Shown: in pieces, positions 45,287 to 57,633 of the stretch
Layout of the letters: each line of letters begins with the position of its first letter
Position numbering within the stretch: position 1 is the stretch's first letter
Assembly: GCF_024679245.1 (NCBI RefSeq)
Contig: NC_090187.1
Span: forward strand, 22,144,995 to 22,208,994
Origin: Pseudorasbora parva
Lineage: Eukaryota; Chordata; Actinopteri; Cypriniformes; Gobionidae
Direction: 5' to 3'
DNA length: 64,000 nt
Made by a program: the position numbers and the translations under genes
Notes under the pieces: model-generated
Database searches by the model: none
Told to the model about the DNA's origin: nothing
What the model saw: only the letters and a program-made list of their open reading frames with translations

Positions 45287-46430
45287 TGTTCTCACAAACA
45301 ATACACTAGTTGTGATCAATTGTTCTCATAAATTAGTTTTAATAATATCAAACATCGCCTTGATAGAATAATGCATTGCAGTTCACAGCCGTTCAGATCT
45401 GCACAGACAGACTGCAATAAACAACACTCAGCTAACCTCATTATACAGACGCTACCTGCATATATTTTAATTATCTCCCATCCTGCCAACACACCTACAC
45501 GCGGCTTGGCAAGCCGGGCAGGTGTGTAAAGGGACGATAAAAGAGCAAGACATTCCCAGAGCAGGTGTAAAATGTTGGAAAGTTTATCTGTGTAATCTGT
45601 CTCTATAAATACTCCTTGGAATATAAAAGCATTTAGAAGAGAGATTTCGCTTTTCAGTCTCTTCCGCTCGAGCAATTAAGTTGTGGCTGGAGTCATTAGC
45701 GTCTCCACTCCCACAAACAAACTTAAAAGTGAAGGCAATTACCAGCAACATGCTGTGATTTCGAGGGTGTTTTTGAAGATGGGTGGGCTGAGTTTGTGTG
45801 TGTGTATGAGCTTGTCTCTGATGGGGCAGCAAAATGCAAACACCAAAATAGCATTTATCTGAACACAGGTGGTTGCTGTTGGTTAAAAAAAACAACAGCG
45901 CATTAGCCAATCAGACAGCAAACTCTGTCTTTTCATTCTTTTCTTGTTGTGTGGCTTTGACTGAGCGTGAGCAGTGGGCCTCCCTGGCAGTCCTGTCCTA
46001 TGCCGGGAGAGTGCCAGCCCGGTTTGGGTAGAGACGAGGACAGCAGAGAATAAACAGTAATGATGCCCATATGGTCCCACAGATAGATTAATGGAGCAGA
46101 GACTGTTAGAAACAGACCACCGAGATGCAAAGACATGAGTGGAAGAGCAAACTGAATGAATAAATAGGTTAAAATAAATAAATAAGATATGGAAATTAAT
46201 GATAGGAAACGGGAAGTGAAATATTTACTCACATTCAGAGGAAACAGCCGGAGACACAGATTTACTGGTTACATTTCAGTGCAGACTGACTGATGTGCTA
46301 CTATCAAAACTTCCATTTTTATATAGATAATCTGACTCATGTTGGGGTTTCCAAACAAAAGCCTTTATAGCCTTTAACTAGATTTGTATGTTATTTGAAG
46401 AAAATATGCAAAACCCGCTCCCACAATGCT
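45287..46430. other. No gene recognised
   Basis: Sequence of mixed composition. Overlapping minus-strand open frames at 45316-46232 show no domain. Possible conserved non-coding DNA, not testable here. Confidence 0.3.
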
Positions 46431-46434
46431 TTGG

Positions 46435-46777
46435 GTTGTACTTGCCAGGTTGTTGCTTGGATGTTATGAATAGTTTCTAGGTTGGCATAGGCAGTTGCCA
46501 GGGTGTTTTTATGAATGTATGGGTTGTGTTCTGGAGGGTTGCTAGGTGGTTTATGGGTGGTTGCCAAGTCATTGCTAGAGTGTTATACGTGGTTCTGGGT
46601 GTTCTGGGTGGATGCTAGGTGGTTATGGGTGGTTGGCAGGATGTTGCTATGCTGTAATAAGTTGCTAGGGTGTTTTGGAGGTCTGCTATGTGTCTGCCAG
46701 AACATACGTTTGCAGTTGCCAGTGTGCATTAAGAGGTTGCTAGGAAGGTTATAGGTGGTTTCCAGCACAGATATGTA
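46435..46777 (+). repeat. Degenerate minisatellite, block 1
   Basis: Irregular units of about 20-35 bp built on GTTGCTAGGTGGTTATGGG and GGTTGCCAG. Open frames through it (Gly/Leu/Val/Trp-rich) are by-products of the repeat. Confidence 0.8.
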
Positions 46778-47821
46778 TACGTAGATACCTCATTAGCGAC
46801 GCCATTTTAGAACGGTCAAAGCCGGTCGCGAACGCGCATTGTAACCATTTAAATGTCACACTCCAAGCGCAAGCTATGGTTGACAGGGTAGAAGCAGTGC
46901 ATATGGAGAGCGGGAGCCGCGCGCGCCCGACGCTCGTCCGTAGGGCATTCTGGCAGCTCTTGCCTCGCTGATCACTCGCACCTGAAACGTGTATTAAAAA
47001 TACAGACTATAATATCGTCCATTCTGTCACATTTGCCGGTGTTCTCCCCCAAACTTTGATTTATGACGGGCAGCATGTATCTGCTGCAAATGCCCCATTC
47101 CCAAACACACATGCAAATAATATGTTGTTCACTTGATAAAATGTAACAAAGTTAAGATACGCTTAGTTTAATCATTTAGGCAGGCCTTGGAAATTTGGGC
47201 AAAATCTTCTGGCAGTGATGTGTTTTCGTGTATTTTATTGTTTATTTCACAGTGCTAGATGTGGTGATTGTGAAACACACGGAACACTGCACTACATGAT
47301 TTTTTTTGGTGAAATCGGTTATCTTTCATGTTTATAAGAGCACCGTGGCTTTAATGCAGCGCGAGCATCGCGGCAAAAATAGACAACAGACTAGCTGACA
47401 GAAGTGCAAGCTTGTAGAAAAGCAGAAATATGTCGTTTTTCTTCTTTAACTCTTACATTTAGTTTGATTTAAACACTTTACAAGGGCCAATGTTTGTTTC
47501 CATACATTTTCCAGTTCTTGAATACTGTTGAAATTCAAACCATGAAGCCTGTTACTAACAAATGTTACGTGTTTTTGTGTAGATCCAAACATTATAATTG
47601 CTAAACTAACACAAACGTCTCACCTGAGAAAGGTTTCTTCGGGATGTTAAATCACGCCAGGCTTTACAGAGTTTCACAACAGCTGCTCAGGCGCAGTGTT
47701 CTTTTTTTTTTTTTTTTAAGCGAGTGATGATTGACAGCATCTGATGTGTTGACGTGTGTTGACCGTTCTAAAATGGCGGCTCATCAACTTGCCTGGAGCA
47801 TTCGAATGAGGTATCTACGTA
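46778..47821. mobile_element. 1044-bp MITE with TACGTAGATACC ends
   Basis: The inverted ends TACGTAGATACCTCATT (46778) and AATGAGGTATCTACGTA (ending 47821) continue inside as GCCATTTTAGAACGGTCAA and its complement TTGACCGTTCTAAAATGGC. It splits the minisatellite. No coding content. Confidence 0.8.
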
Positions 47822-47860
47822 TATCTATGGTTTTCAGGACATTGCCATAGTGTTCTAGGG

Positions 47861-48055
47861 CAGTGGTTCCCAACCACATTCCTGAAGCCCCCCTAACACT
47901 ACACATTTTGCATATCTCCTTTGACTGACACACCCATTTCAGGTCTTTGAGTCACTACTAATGAGCTGATGACCTGAATCAGGTGTGTTTTATTGAGGAG
48001 ACATGCAAAATGTGCAGTGTTAGGGGGACTCCAGGAATGTGGTTGGGAACCATTG
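47861..48055. mobile_element. 195-bp hAT-type MITE
   Basis: The inverted ends CAGTGGTTCCCAACCACATT (47861) and AATGTGGTTGGGAACCATTG (ending 48055) are flanked by the perfect 8-bp duplication TTCTAGGG at 47853-47860 and 48056-48063, diagnostic of hAT. Confidence 0.9.
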
Positions 48056-48312
48056 TTCTAGGGCGTTGCTTGGTGGTTATGAGTGTTTGCCAGGTTGTTG
48101 CTATGTTGTTGAGGGCTTCTGAGGGATTCCTTTGTGATTAGGAATGGTTGCAATGACATTTCTTGGGGTTTCTGGGTGGTTGATAGGTGGTTATGTGTGG
48201 TCGCTATAGGGTTGTGTGGTGATTATGGGTGTTCTGCAAGTTGTTGCCATGCTGTTGTTAGGGTGTTCTGAGGAGTTACTATGTAGTTAGCTGGGGAAGC
48301 TAGACATTTTGG
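48056..48312 (+). repeat. Degenerate minisatellite, block 2
   Basis: The same GTTGCT/GGTGGTTATG units as block 1 resume directly after the MITE. Confidence 0.8.
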
Positions 48313-48350
48313 TAACACTTTACGGGGGCACAAATATGCATTAATTCATG

Positions 48351-49063
48351 TGTAACAAGGCCCACCTTGAAATAAGCAACACAGGTTCATTTAAGTACAA
48401 AACTCCAAGATTTATTGGTGGCTTTACAGAACACGTATATAGATATACATTACACAGGATGCTCTACAGACAAGTTAATCAAGCAAGAGTTGGGTATCAA
48501 ACCATCCAAAAGTCACACAAGAAATCCATTAAATAAATTCATAATACAAAAAATAAACTCTGTGAAACAAAACACACAATTCATCAAAAAGGTGTTAATG
48601 CAAAAATAACCCAACTCTGCTTAAGCACCAAGCATATAGCATCCTGGGACGTACAGATATAAAGTGGGGAAACAAACAAAACAAAACAAAAAAACAAAAA
48701 AAACTAGTCCGCCCAAAGAGCCATTTCCCTCTCACTCGGCTCAATTACCAGAGCGGACTAGACCAAAAGAACAAACAAACTAACTCAAATAACAACAAGA
48801 GCAACATATAGGCTCAGCAAAGCTATGGTCCAAAAGACGATACGCGAATCCCTTGTATATGAACCATGGGCTCCGTAGAGCTATCTCCGCGATCCAAGCG
48901 AACCCAAATGCGAACCGCTCGCAATCACAGTAGGAGTGTCGATCATTTCCTGCCGGCCAGAAACAAACGCACCTCCCGTTCTCGTTCCTACCACGGACCT
49001 TTATACCGCGCTAACCACACCCCCTCAATTCATAACTTTACTCGCTAGATGTCACCTGCCACA
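48351..49063 (-). repeat. 3' LTR of the gypsy element
   Basis: The 713-bp LTR begins TGTAAC and ends GCCACA on the plus strand. It differs from the 5' LTR by two substitutions and one A-run length change, by eye. On the minus strand it carries TATAAAG opposite 48999-49005 and AATAAA opposite 48411-48416. Confidence 0.95.
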
Positions 49064-49080
49064 TTCCACCCCCTCCAAAT
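49064..49080 (-). promoter_or_regulatory. Polypurine tract
   Basis: On the minus strand a purine-rich run (TTTGGAGGGGGTGGAA) directly precedes the 3' LTR start TGTGGC. It primes plus-strand synthesis and confirms the orientation. Confidence 0.85.
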
Positions 49081-49108
49081 GTATCGGCGACCCGACGATA
49101 TAAAATAA

Positions 49109-50503
49109 CTAAGTACTTACATAATCATTCCCTACCATCGTTCTTGGCCAATGGTAAGGATTAGAATGTTGACCTGCTGTCCTTCTAGAGGATCTCCGAG
49201 GACCTTCCTCCACTACCTGAGAACCCCCATCGATTTCAGTCCCCTCATCTTGATCCTCCTCTACTAACGATTCCAAATCTTCAGAGGCAGGAACAACATC
49301 CTCAGAGGACTCAACGTGCAGTGACCCCAAAGGGAAAATTTCTTCCTCATCTCCTTCTGCAACTTCTCCCTGTGCAGCAACACTAGGCGTCTCCTCAACT
49401 CCACCTATGGCCATCGGTACACTCCTAAGCTCAGTTCTATGTACCTGTCGTACTGGACCATCCTGATTCACTGGAACAATAGAGTAAGGGGCCCCCCATT
49501 CCTTAGGCTGCTGTACTACTCTATACAAGGTGGAATCCCACTTATCCTGAATCTTATTACGACCCTTCACAGCATGATTTCGGGTATAGACCAGAACTCC
49601 TTCCTCAATACCTGTATCTGTAACCTTAGACTCATGACTCTGATCTCGGAGTTGCCTCCTAGACTCCAACCTCCGCCTCACATGATCATAAGCTCCGTTT
49701 AACAATTCCTGGTGCTCTTTCACCCATTCTTCCACAGAACTTTCTCCATCCTCACCTAACTGAACACCCAACACAAAATCAATTGGTAAACGAGGCTCTT
49801 GTCCAAACATCAGATAATAAGGGGTCCTACCAGTTGACTGATGAATTGTTGTATTATATGCATAGACTAACTGGGAAAGGTACCGTGGCCAACGCCTCTT
49901 CTGGTCAGGGGATAGAGTACGCAACAAGTCATGTAGTGTGCGGTTAAACCGCTCACACTGACCGTTGCCTTGCAGATGGTATGGTGTTGTGCGGCTTTTT
50001 TGTATATTATAAAGCTTACAGAGCTGCTGTATCAGGCTACTCTCAAAGTTTCTACCCTGATCTGAATGTATCCTATTAGGAGGACCAAACAAATTAAACC
50101 AATGTTTCACCAACACTTCTGCCACTGTACTAGCTCGCTGGTCCTTTGTGGGAATAGCTTGGGTGTATTTAGAAAAAACATCCGTTAACACCAAGACATT
50201 TTCTCTACCATCCGAAGCTGGCTCCAACACAGTAAAATCTATTGCCACTACCTCATGTGGACGACTGGCCTGAATACTACCCATAAAGGGCCTAACCTTA
50301 GGTTGTACAGCCTTAGCCAGAATGCACCTTCCACACTCATGACACCACTTCTCTATATCTTTTGTCATACATGGCCAATAACAACGTGATCTTACCAAAT
50401 ATAAAGTACGCTCAACGCCCTGATGTCCGTGGTTATCATGAAGATTGGAAAGCACATTCTGCTGCAAGCACTGAGGCAGAACTAACTGCAAAATCTCCTT
50501 ACC
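49109..50503 (-). pseudogene. Integrase part of pol
   Basis: The 460-codon frame has a zinc-binding N-terminus (HDNHGHQG ... CHECGRC) and the catalytic core D85 (VVAIDFT), D144 (HSDQGRN) and E180 (QCERFNRT), with exactly 35 residues between the last two. A C-terminal region with KWDSTLYRV-type GPY/F-like sequence is followed by a long acidic tail ending at 49109. The domain inserts the cDNA. It is separated from the RNase H part only by one in-frame stop at 50504-50506, so the domain itself looks intact. Confidence 0.9.
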
Positions 50504-51226
50504 TCAATCTGAAGCATAAATACAACGATACAGTACAGCATCCTTCTCCTTAAGCCGATCCCACTGTCGAACAAGCTCCTTCGTGCCTGCCCCAAACTTA
50601 GCTCGCTCCTTTGGGCCCGGAAATGTACCTCCCTTCCAGTGAACCAAAAAAGGCCCAATCACTGGATCCTGTTTCTGCAACAAGGCAAGATCAACCTCTG
50701 AACAACCTGGAAGAGCAACAATATCAGACTGAACAGACAAAGGAATGCTCCCCACAGTACTTCCTCCCTTGGAAGCTTCAGCCAACTGCGGCTCAATATA
50801 CTGACGGGACAACGCATCAGCGTTCCCATTATGAGACCCTGGTCGGTACTTCAAGGTCAAATTAAATGCAGCCAACTGGGCCGCCCACCTCTGCTCCACT
50901 GCGCCAAGTTTGGCTGTATCCAAATATCGCAATGGGTTGTTGTCAGTATACACAGTACAAGATGTACCCAACAAGTATTCCCTAAACTTTTCGGAGACTG
51001 CCCACTTAAGGGCAAGAAACTCCAGCTTCATAGAGCTATAGTTCTGCATGTTTTTCTCAGATGGCCTAAGCCCCCTACTAGCAAAAGCAACCGGCTGTAT
51101 CTTGCCCTCATGCTCTTGTGACAGCACTGCTCCAAGGCCTGAGTGGCTGGCATCTATCTCTAAGATAAACGGCTTCTGAAAATCAGCATAAGCTAAAACT
51201 GGAGCCGAAATCAAAGCTTGTTTCAA
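50504..51226 (-). pseudogene. RNase H part of pol
   Basis: The frame has FILEIDASHSGLGAVLSQEH (first catalytic Asp), MKLEFLALKWAV (Glu) and VYTDNNPLRY (Asp), followed by a linker to integrase. RNase H degrades the RNA strand of the hybrid. It starts after a frameshift relative to the reverse transcriptase frame (near 51230-51245) and ends at the stop at 50504-50506. Confidence 0.9.
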
Positions 51227-51239
51227 CCGAAAGAAGGAA

Positions 51240-53010
51240 TCACCACACTACATTCCAGTGAGCGGCAAGAGGCCTCCTTGGAGTCTTTCCTCTTTTTCCG
51301 GCTACATTTAACTGTGCCACTACCCGATGCAGTGGCGCTGCCATTTGTGCAAAACCAGCAATAAATCTACGATAATAACTGGAGAACCCAATAAAAGATC
51401 TTAATTCTGCCAAATTACTTGGTGTTCTCCAATCTCGTACTGCTGCCACCTTATCTGGGTCTGTAGCAACCCCTTCCGTCGAGACAATATGACCAAGGTA
51501 CCTAACCTGAGTCTGAAAAAAAATACACTTAGACAATTTAACCTTCAACCTCTGTTTTTCGAGACGGGAAAACACCTCCTCCAACCGTTCTAAATGCTGT
51601 TGAACAGAAGAAGAAAAAACTATTAAATCATCCAAGTACAACAAAACTGATTGATACCGGCAGTCCCCAAACATGCGCTCCATGAGGCGCTGAAAAGTAC
51701 TAGGAGCATTGCACAACCCAAATGGCATCCTATTAAATTCAAATAGGCCAAATGGGGTGCAAAAAGCTGTCTTAGCCCTATCCTTTTCAGCAACCTCTAC
51801 CTGACTATAACCACTGGCCAAGTCAAGTGTCGAAAACCATTTTGCCCCGGCAAGACCATCTAGGGACTCTTCAATCCGAGGCAATGGAAAAGCATCTTTC
51901 CTAGTTTTTGAATTTAACTGCCTATAATCTACACACATTCGAAGTCCCCCGTCCTTTTTCTGTACTAATACGATTGGGGATGAATAAGGGCTACTACTTT
52001 CCCTAATAATTTGGCCATCCAACAGTTGTTTAATATGAGCCCTAACCAACTCGTATTGTGAAGGGGGGATTCGTCGATAGGGCTGGCGGACTGGTGTTTC
52101 ATCTAAAAGAGGGATTTCATGGGTTATCAAATTAGTACACCCAACATCCATATCAGTCTTAGCAAACAAAGAGCGATACTTCATTAATAAAGCATTAGCC
52201 TTCACTTGTTCCCCCTCGTCTAAACCCTCAAAAGATGGAAAATGTACACTCTCTCCCCCCACATGCTCAACTTGCTGAGAAGTAACATGAGCCATGTGTT
52301 CACTGCCACCCAACCTCACAGAAGACTCAACCTGAAGGTTCTGCTCAGCGACTACCTTAGCCACACAGACAGTTGCTATAACCCTACGTGAAGTTAACCA
52401 CACGTCAGAATAGCTTACATTGGTCACAGGTACATAAGCAATTCCCCTCTCAGACGAGATAAAAGCTGGAGATACCAACAACCCCTCTGGCAGGTTACCC
52501 TCTTCAAACTCTAATGGTTCTACTAAAAATTGAATTTGTTCTTGTGAGGGAACCTTAGGACAAGTAACGGGAACAAATGTTAAAGCACCCGCAGCCACAC
52601 ATACTGGAGCCCCACCACGTACTTTTACCTTATAGGCTTCCAGTGAATTCAATACAGCTTCCTCAACCTGGCAATGCCTCAAAGCTTGTCTCCATCCTGG
52701 AGCTGACTCCTGCACATAAGGAATACCAAACAGACTGGGTCCATGCTGTTGGAACAACTCTTGATAAAACCCTTTAATAACATTCATACCTAATACTCCA
52801 GGAGTTTTAAGCTTTTTAAACTGCATTTGGGGATCCCTAGGATCTCTCACTACCAAGACGCCCATAGATGGCATGCAATTACCAAAAACTGTAATATCCA
52901 GCTCTAGATAGCCCAGATATGGCAATTCTAGGCCATTTCCTGCTCTAAGATCTAACCATGAGCACTCATGCAATGAAACATTTTCGAGGTGAGCAAAATA
53001 TTTATTATAA
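51240..53010 (-). pseudogene. Protease C-terminus, linker and reverse transcriptase
   Basis: The 577-codon stretch holds the protease end and a linker of about 280 residues, then RT from about residue 285: MCVDYRQLNS near 346-355, STLDLASGYS at 381-390, YLDD at 446-449, and the connection region with LRSFIGFSSYYRRFI near 524-538. All RT motifs including the YXDD catalytic pair are present. The frame extends a few codons upstream of 52973 to a frameshift in the protease. It ends at a frameshift-induced stop at 51240. Confidence 0.9.
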
Positions 53011-53200
53011 CAACTCTGTTATGGTAGTAACCATTGAACCTGTATCCAATAGTGACAAAATCACTACATCCCCAAACTTTACTTCCATCACTGGACAATT
53101 ACTCACCAATGCAGATACTATATCTGCATTAGAGCCTGATGATACCCCTACCAGTGTGTGGCTCTGCACACTGGCAGGTTCTAGTTTTCCGACTGAGTTA
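53000..53200 (-). pseudogene. Protease N-terminus with DTG motif
   Basis: On the minus strand one frame reads LLDTGSMVTTITEL, the retropepsin active-site region, preceded by about 45 codons after a stop that closes the gag/zinc-knuckle frame near 53192. Directly after TEL the frame meets TAA stops; the rest of the protease continues in a neighbouring frame, which indicates a single-base change at about 53010. Confidence 0.75.
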
Positions 53201-53295
53201 TAGTCTCCTTTTCTGGATGTGCAGGTCTAGGACGTGGAGGAGCTAGACAATACCGTGCAATATGTCCCAGCTGATCACAACGAAAACATCTCAAC
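53190..53295 (-). pseudogene. Gag zinc knuckle, out of frame with gag
   Basis: A CCHC knuckle (CFRCDQLGHIARYC, C-X2-C-X4-H-X4-C) and a proline-rich tail lie in a different frame from the gag body. The shift occurs at a run of nine A residues on the minus strand (about 53307-53316). It could be a homopolymer mutation, an assembly error, or programmed frameshifting. Confidence 0.75.
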
Positions 53296-54225
53296 TCACT
53301 TTCTGCCTTTTTTTTTACTTCTAAATGTCGAAAATGATGCAGGAACATTTGCTCCAGTATTCAAAGGGCTCAAAGCCTTCACCAATGAGTCCAATTGACT
53401 CTGTTGTGCTTCAATAAGAGCTCTAAGTTCAGAATACTCTGACTGATTAACACATTTAGACTCACTCTGCTGCACCTTAACTTGGGCCTCATTAGAGAAA
53501 TATAAAGTGTCTTTTTGTTTTTGTGTAAAAGACTGTCCTTCACATTGCGCAATCCATTGAACAGCTTCTTTTCGTACATCACGAATTGTCCAATTAGGAT
53601 GTAACCGCACTTGGTCTCTCAATCTTACTCTCAAATTGTGATCTCTAACCCCATCACAAAACTGGTCACGGAGATCTCTTTGGGATTTAACATGAGCCAA
53701 ATCATTTGACTTTACAATTTGATCCATTAAAGTCATCAAAGCATGGGAATAATCCAACAGAGACTCTCCGTCCTGTTGTTTACGATTAAAGAAACGACGT
53801 TGCAGGGAAATATAAGAATGTGAGCACCCATAGATTTCTCTTAACACTTTAAATATACCATCTATACACTCTTTTTCTTCCCTAGGAAGATATTTCACCT
53901 CTATTCGGGCAGCACCCTCCAAATGATTATATACCCACAAAGCTTTTTCTTTCTCAGTAGCTTTTGTTTGAATATGGATCTCCACCAATTCAATCCATTC
54001 CTCTATAGTAAAAGAATCTGACTTATCCAAATTCCCTGAAAACTTTGGTACCTTCTCAGTTTGTTGAATAAACACCACTTGGCCCCCTCTCTCCACCTCA
54101 GTTGTAGCTGAACCCACATTGTCCATGCCACTGCTTGAAGGCCTAGATGGGGTAGTTGGTGAATCAAGTCCTTGTGACCGTTGCTCCAGATCCATGGTAC
54201 CGCCTCCAGCTCCTTCCACAGACAT
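53296..54225 (-). pseudogene. Gag (matrix/capsid part)
   Basis: The 309-codon frame starts at the ATG 54225-54223, about 150 bp inside the 5' LTR. It begins MSVEGAGGGTMDLEQRSQ and contains KVPKFSGNL, FTIEEWIELVEIHIQTKAT, an ISLQRRFFNRKQQDGESLLD-type major homology-like region, and LRDQFCDGVRDHNLRVRLRD. This is a helical gypsy capsid that packages element RNA. It terminates early in the Lys-rich stretch before the zinc knuckle. Confidence 0.85.
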
Positions 54226-54349
54226 GGTGCTGGAACTAGTCTACTTCACAAGCACACACACAGCCCAATGTTGCTCTTGTTAAAAAAAAGACAGAAAAAA
54301 AATATTTCCCCACTCACAGTTATAATATTTTGCCACCAATAATCATGGG

Positions 54350-54374
54350 TAAAAAAATTCAGACTACGCCAAAA
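54350..54374 (-). promoter_or_regulatory. Primer-binding-type site
   Basis: Three bases inside the 5' LTR the minus strand reads TGGCGTAGTCTGAA, the expected place and TGG start of a tRNA primer site. The tRNA is not identified. Confidence 0.6.
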
Positions 54375-55088
54375 TGTAACAAGGCCCACCTTGAAATAAG
54401 CAACACAGGTTCATTTAAGTACAAAACTCCAAGATTTATTGGTGGCTTTACAGAACACGTATATAGATATACATTACACAGGATGCTCTACAGACAAGTT
54501 AATCAAGCAACAGTTGGGTATCAAACCATCCAAAAGTCACACAAGAAATCCATTAAATAAATTCATAATACAAAAAATAAACTCTGTGAAACAAAACACA
54601 CAATTCATCAAAAAGGTGTTAATGCAAAAATAACCCAACTCTGCTTAAGCACCAAGCATATAGCATCCTGGGACGTACAGATATAAAGTGGGGAAACAAA
54701 CAAAACAAAACAAAAAAACAAAAAAAAACTAGTCCGCCCAAAGAGCCATTTCCCTCTCACTCGGCTCAATTACCAGAGCGGACTAGACCAAAAGAACAAA
54801 CAAACTAACTCAAATAACAACAAGAGCAACATATAGGCTCAGCAAAGCTATGGTCCAAAAGACGATACGCGAATCCCTTGTATATGAACCATGGGCTCCG
54901 TAGAGCTATCTCCGCGATCCAAGCGAACCCAAATGCGAACCGCTGGCAATCACAGTAGGAGTGTCGATCATTTCCTGCCGGCCAGAAACAAACGCACCTC
55001 CCGTTCTCGTTCCTACCACGGACCTTTATACCGCGCTAACCACACCCCCTCAATTCATAACTTTACTCGCTAGATGTCACCTGCCACA
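54375..55088 (-). repeat. 5' LTR of the gypsy element
   Basis: 714 bp; minus-strand TATAAAG opposite 55024-55030 and AATAAA opposite 54435-54440 give a plausible promoter and polyadenylation signal. It is nearly identical to the 3' LTR. Confidence 0.95.
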
Positions 55089-56065
55089 CATGCTTAACTA
55101 ATGCACAGATAATCATGAGTTAATGTATTACTAATGGTAAACTAACCCATTTATTAATGATTACTGCATAAGCAACTAATGAAAAGTATACATGATTAAT
55201 AGATTAAGTTATCATTAAATTTGTATTAGTTAAATGTGTCATAATGTATTAATTCCTTAATAACATATTTTTATTAACTAATAATTTCAAATGAACGTGT
55301 TAATTACCACATCCAATCAAAGCCATGCATTTCAACTTCCAGTTGTCTGCTTTTATTAATCGTTAGCTAATGATTTACAAAGGTGTCATTATGTTATGAC
55401 TTTACTTGTTGGGGCACATAACTATTAACTAATTGAGTATGTAACAGTACTATGTAATTGTGGTTATGGGTTTTGAATTAGTTAAAGAGGTGATGAATTG
55501 AGGAATCAACTTTTCCTTGAGCTTTTGATATATAAAAGGTCATTGTAATATAAGAATATCCTATAAGTTTCAGAGCTGAAAATTTCCTTGTTAGTCAAAG
55601 AAAAGCTTTTATAGACCAGGCTCAGCAAACTGTTCTGTGCTTTATTGACGTCAGTGCACGACGAAACCCCGCCACTACAGAATCTACAGTGTCTAATCCT
55701 GTAGCCCCGCCCACCGACTCATGGCGGACTCGAGGAAGATTACGATATTGCGCTATTCCTGATGTGGAAGAACAAAGTCACTGCATAAGCTTCCTTCTGA
55801 TCCTAATATTAGTAATGAGTGGTTGAACTTTATTTTTGAGCTCCAGCTCACATGTCGATGTCCAGTCGATGCTGGATTTGGATCCAACAGGAATGGTGCA
55901 ACACACATGTGAGTAAAACGTGTTTTTATATGTAATAGTGTTGCATTGTTATAGATTGTATTGCTTATGTTTATGTGTCTAACAGAATTATACCTTTAGT
56001 ACGTTGGATGGGCCAGGGCTCGCAAAACCCATATAAAATCTCTTTATATTTTGTTCTTGTTCTGC

Positions 56066-56187
<122 letters not shown>

Positions 56188-56224
56188 ATTGACATCTGAA
56201 GGGCGGCGCACGCCGAACGTGTAT

Positions 56225-56731
56225 AGCCCCTTTCACACTGCACGTCGGACCCGCAATATTCCCGGAATATTGTCGGGTCGCCTTCTGTGTGAAAGCAACC
56301 ACGTCCCGGAATTGATTACCGAATTGAACCCGGGTCGGGGACCTTGTTACATTGTGAGGTTCGACCCGGGACGAGCGCTGTGTGAATAAAAGCCAAGACT
56401 AATGCTGCAACATGTACGTAGTTATCGTGCGACTCCTAGAGCTTGTTTTTTCAATAATACAACCCTGCAGTGCTAGAAGAGCTAGTCGGTGTTTTAAACG
56501 TGAGACCAAGGAGCTCCGTACTATCCGCGCTGAAGCTTAGATCGCTCGCCATTATACGTCACATTCGGATGTCACGTGTCAACTCGATCCGGGACCGTTA
56601 CGGGTTGTGTGTGAAAGCGCACATGTTACGGTATTTCGCTGGCAGTGTGAATGTACCAAATCTAGCGGCCCGGGAACAAATGCCAGGGCCATAATCCGTG
56701 TATTTTCCGGAATCGCAGTGTGAAAGGGGCT
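56225..56731. mobile_element. 507-bp MITE with TAT duplication (Harbinger-like)
   Basis: The inverted ends AGCCCCTTTCACACTG (56225) and CAGTGTGAAAGGGGCT (ending 56731) are flanked by TAT at 56222-56224 and 56732-56734. TTAA copy 1 has the empty site CGTGTATGTGTG at about 7520. A 3-bp duplication suggests Harbinger, although TAT is not the usual TAA/TTA. Confidence 0.8.
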
Positions 56732-57549
56732 TATGTGTGTGCGCGCGGTTCGTGCTTATAACGTCCAATCTTGCGGGCTATGTGCAATATAAAAATAATA
56801 GTCTAATCAATCGCGGGTCGATGAGAAATAAATCATTCTGTTTGTTTAATAAAGTCGTTTACGAGCCCTGTAATCAAGAGAATCATTCTGGTTGTTGCTT
56901 CTCCCTCATTCTCTCCTCTCCGTCATGTGGACTGACAGCGGAGCTTAAGCTCATTAAATATGCAAATCTTATCCAATCCTAGCCGTGGGCGTTTACTTCC
57001 AAGTCTCCAGTGCTGCACGGCCATCAAAACCCAGCGTTTTGGAGAGAGCCTCAAAACCAGTGTAGAAAATAGCCTATTACTTATTAGTTATGATGTTTTT
57101 GAATGTAAAAACCACACACAAATCATAAGTTGACCTCAGACAACAGTATACATTTTTTTTAAAAGCCAGTTCATGACACCTTTAATAGTCATGTGCCCCG
57201 ACAAGTAAAGTCATAACATAATGATACCTTTATAAATCATTAGCTAATGATTAATTAAAGCAACCGGAAGTTGAAATGCATGGCTTTGACCCCTTGTGGT
57301 AATTAACACATTCATTATTAGTTAATATAATGTTATTAAGGAATTAATACATTAGGACACATTTAACTAATAACTATTTAATGATTACTTAATCTATTAA
57401 TCATGTAGAATCTTCATTAGTTGCTGATCCAGTAATCATTAATAAATGGGTTAGTTCACCATTAGTAATACATTAACTCATGATTATCTGTGCATTAATT
57501 AAGCATGAATTAATGCATATTAGTGCACCCTTATTATTGTAAAGTGTTA

Positions 57550-57633
57550 CTGAACTTTTATTTTCAGTTGTTAGGGTGTTTGGTTTGTTGTTATGTGGTG
57601 ATGAGCAGTTTCCAGGATATCGTTATGCCGTGG
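57550..57633 (+). repeat. Degenerate minisatellite, block 3
   Basis: GTTGTTAGGGTGTTTGG and GGTGATGAGCAGTTTCCAGG units resume after the palindromic MITE. Confidence 0.75.

Larger units (their letters stand above)
48351..55088 (-). mobile_element. Complete Ty3/gypsy retrotransposon, young LTRs, broken pol
   Basis: The 6738-bp element on the minus strand has LTRs 54375-55088 (5') and 48351-49063 (3'), a primer-binding-type site, gag, protease, reverse transcriptase, RNase H and integrase in the canonical order, a purine tract, and a 4-bp duplication CATG at 48347-48350 and 55089-55092. The intact MITE copy at 5829-5845 shows the empty site (TTAATTCATGCTTAAC). The coding region is interrupted by several frameshifts and a stop. 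Confidence 0.95.

Noticed and set aside
46515..46754. 79-codon Gly/Leu/Trp/Cys-rich frame
   Set aside because: It is produced by the minisatellite units.
49109..50491. Domesticated integrase gene because of its long intact frame
   Set aside because: It sits between intact LTRs in an obvious retrotransposon and is simply the last part of pol.
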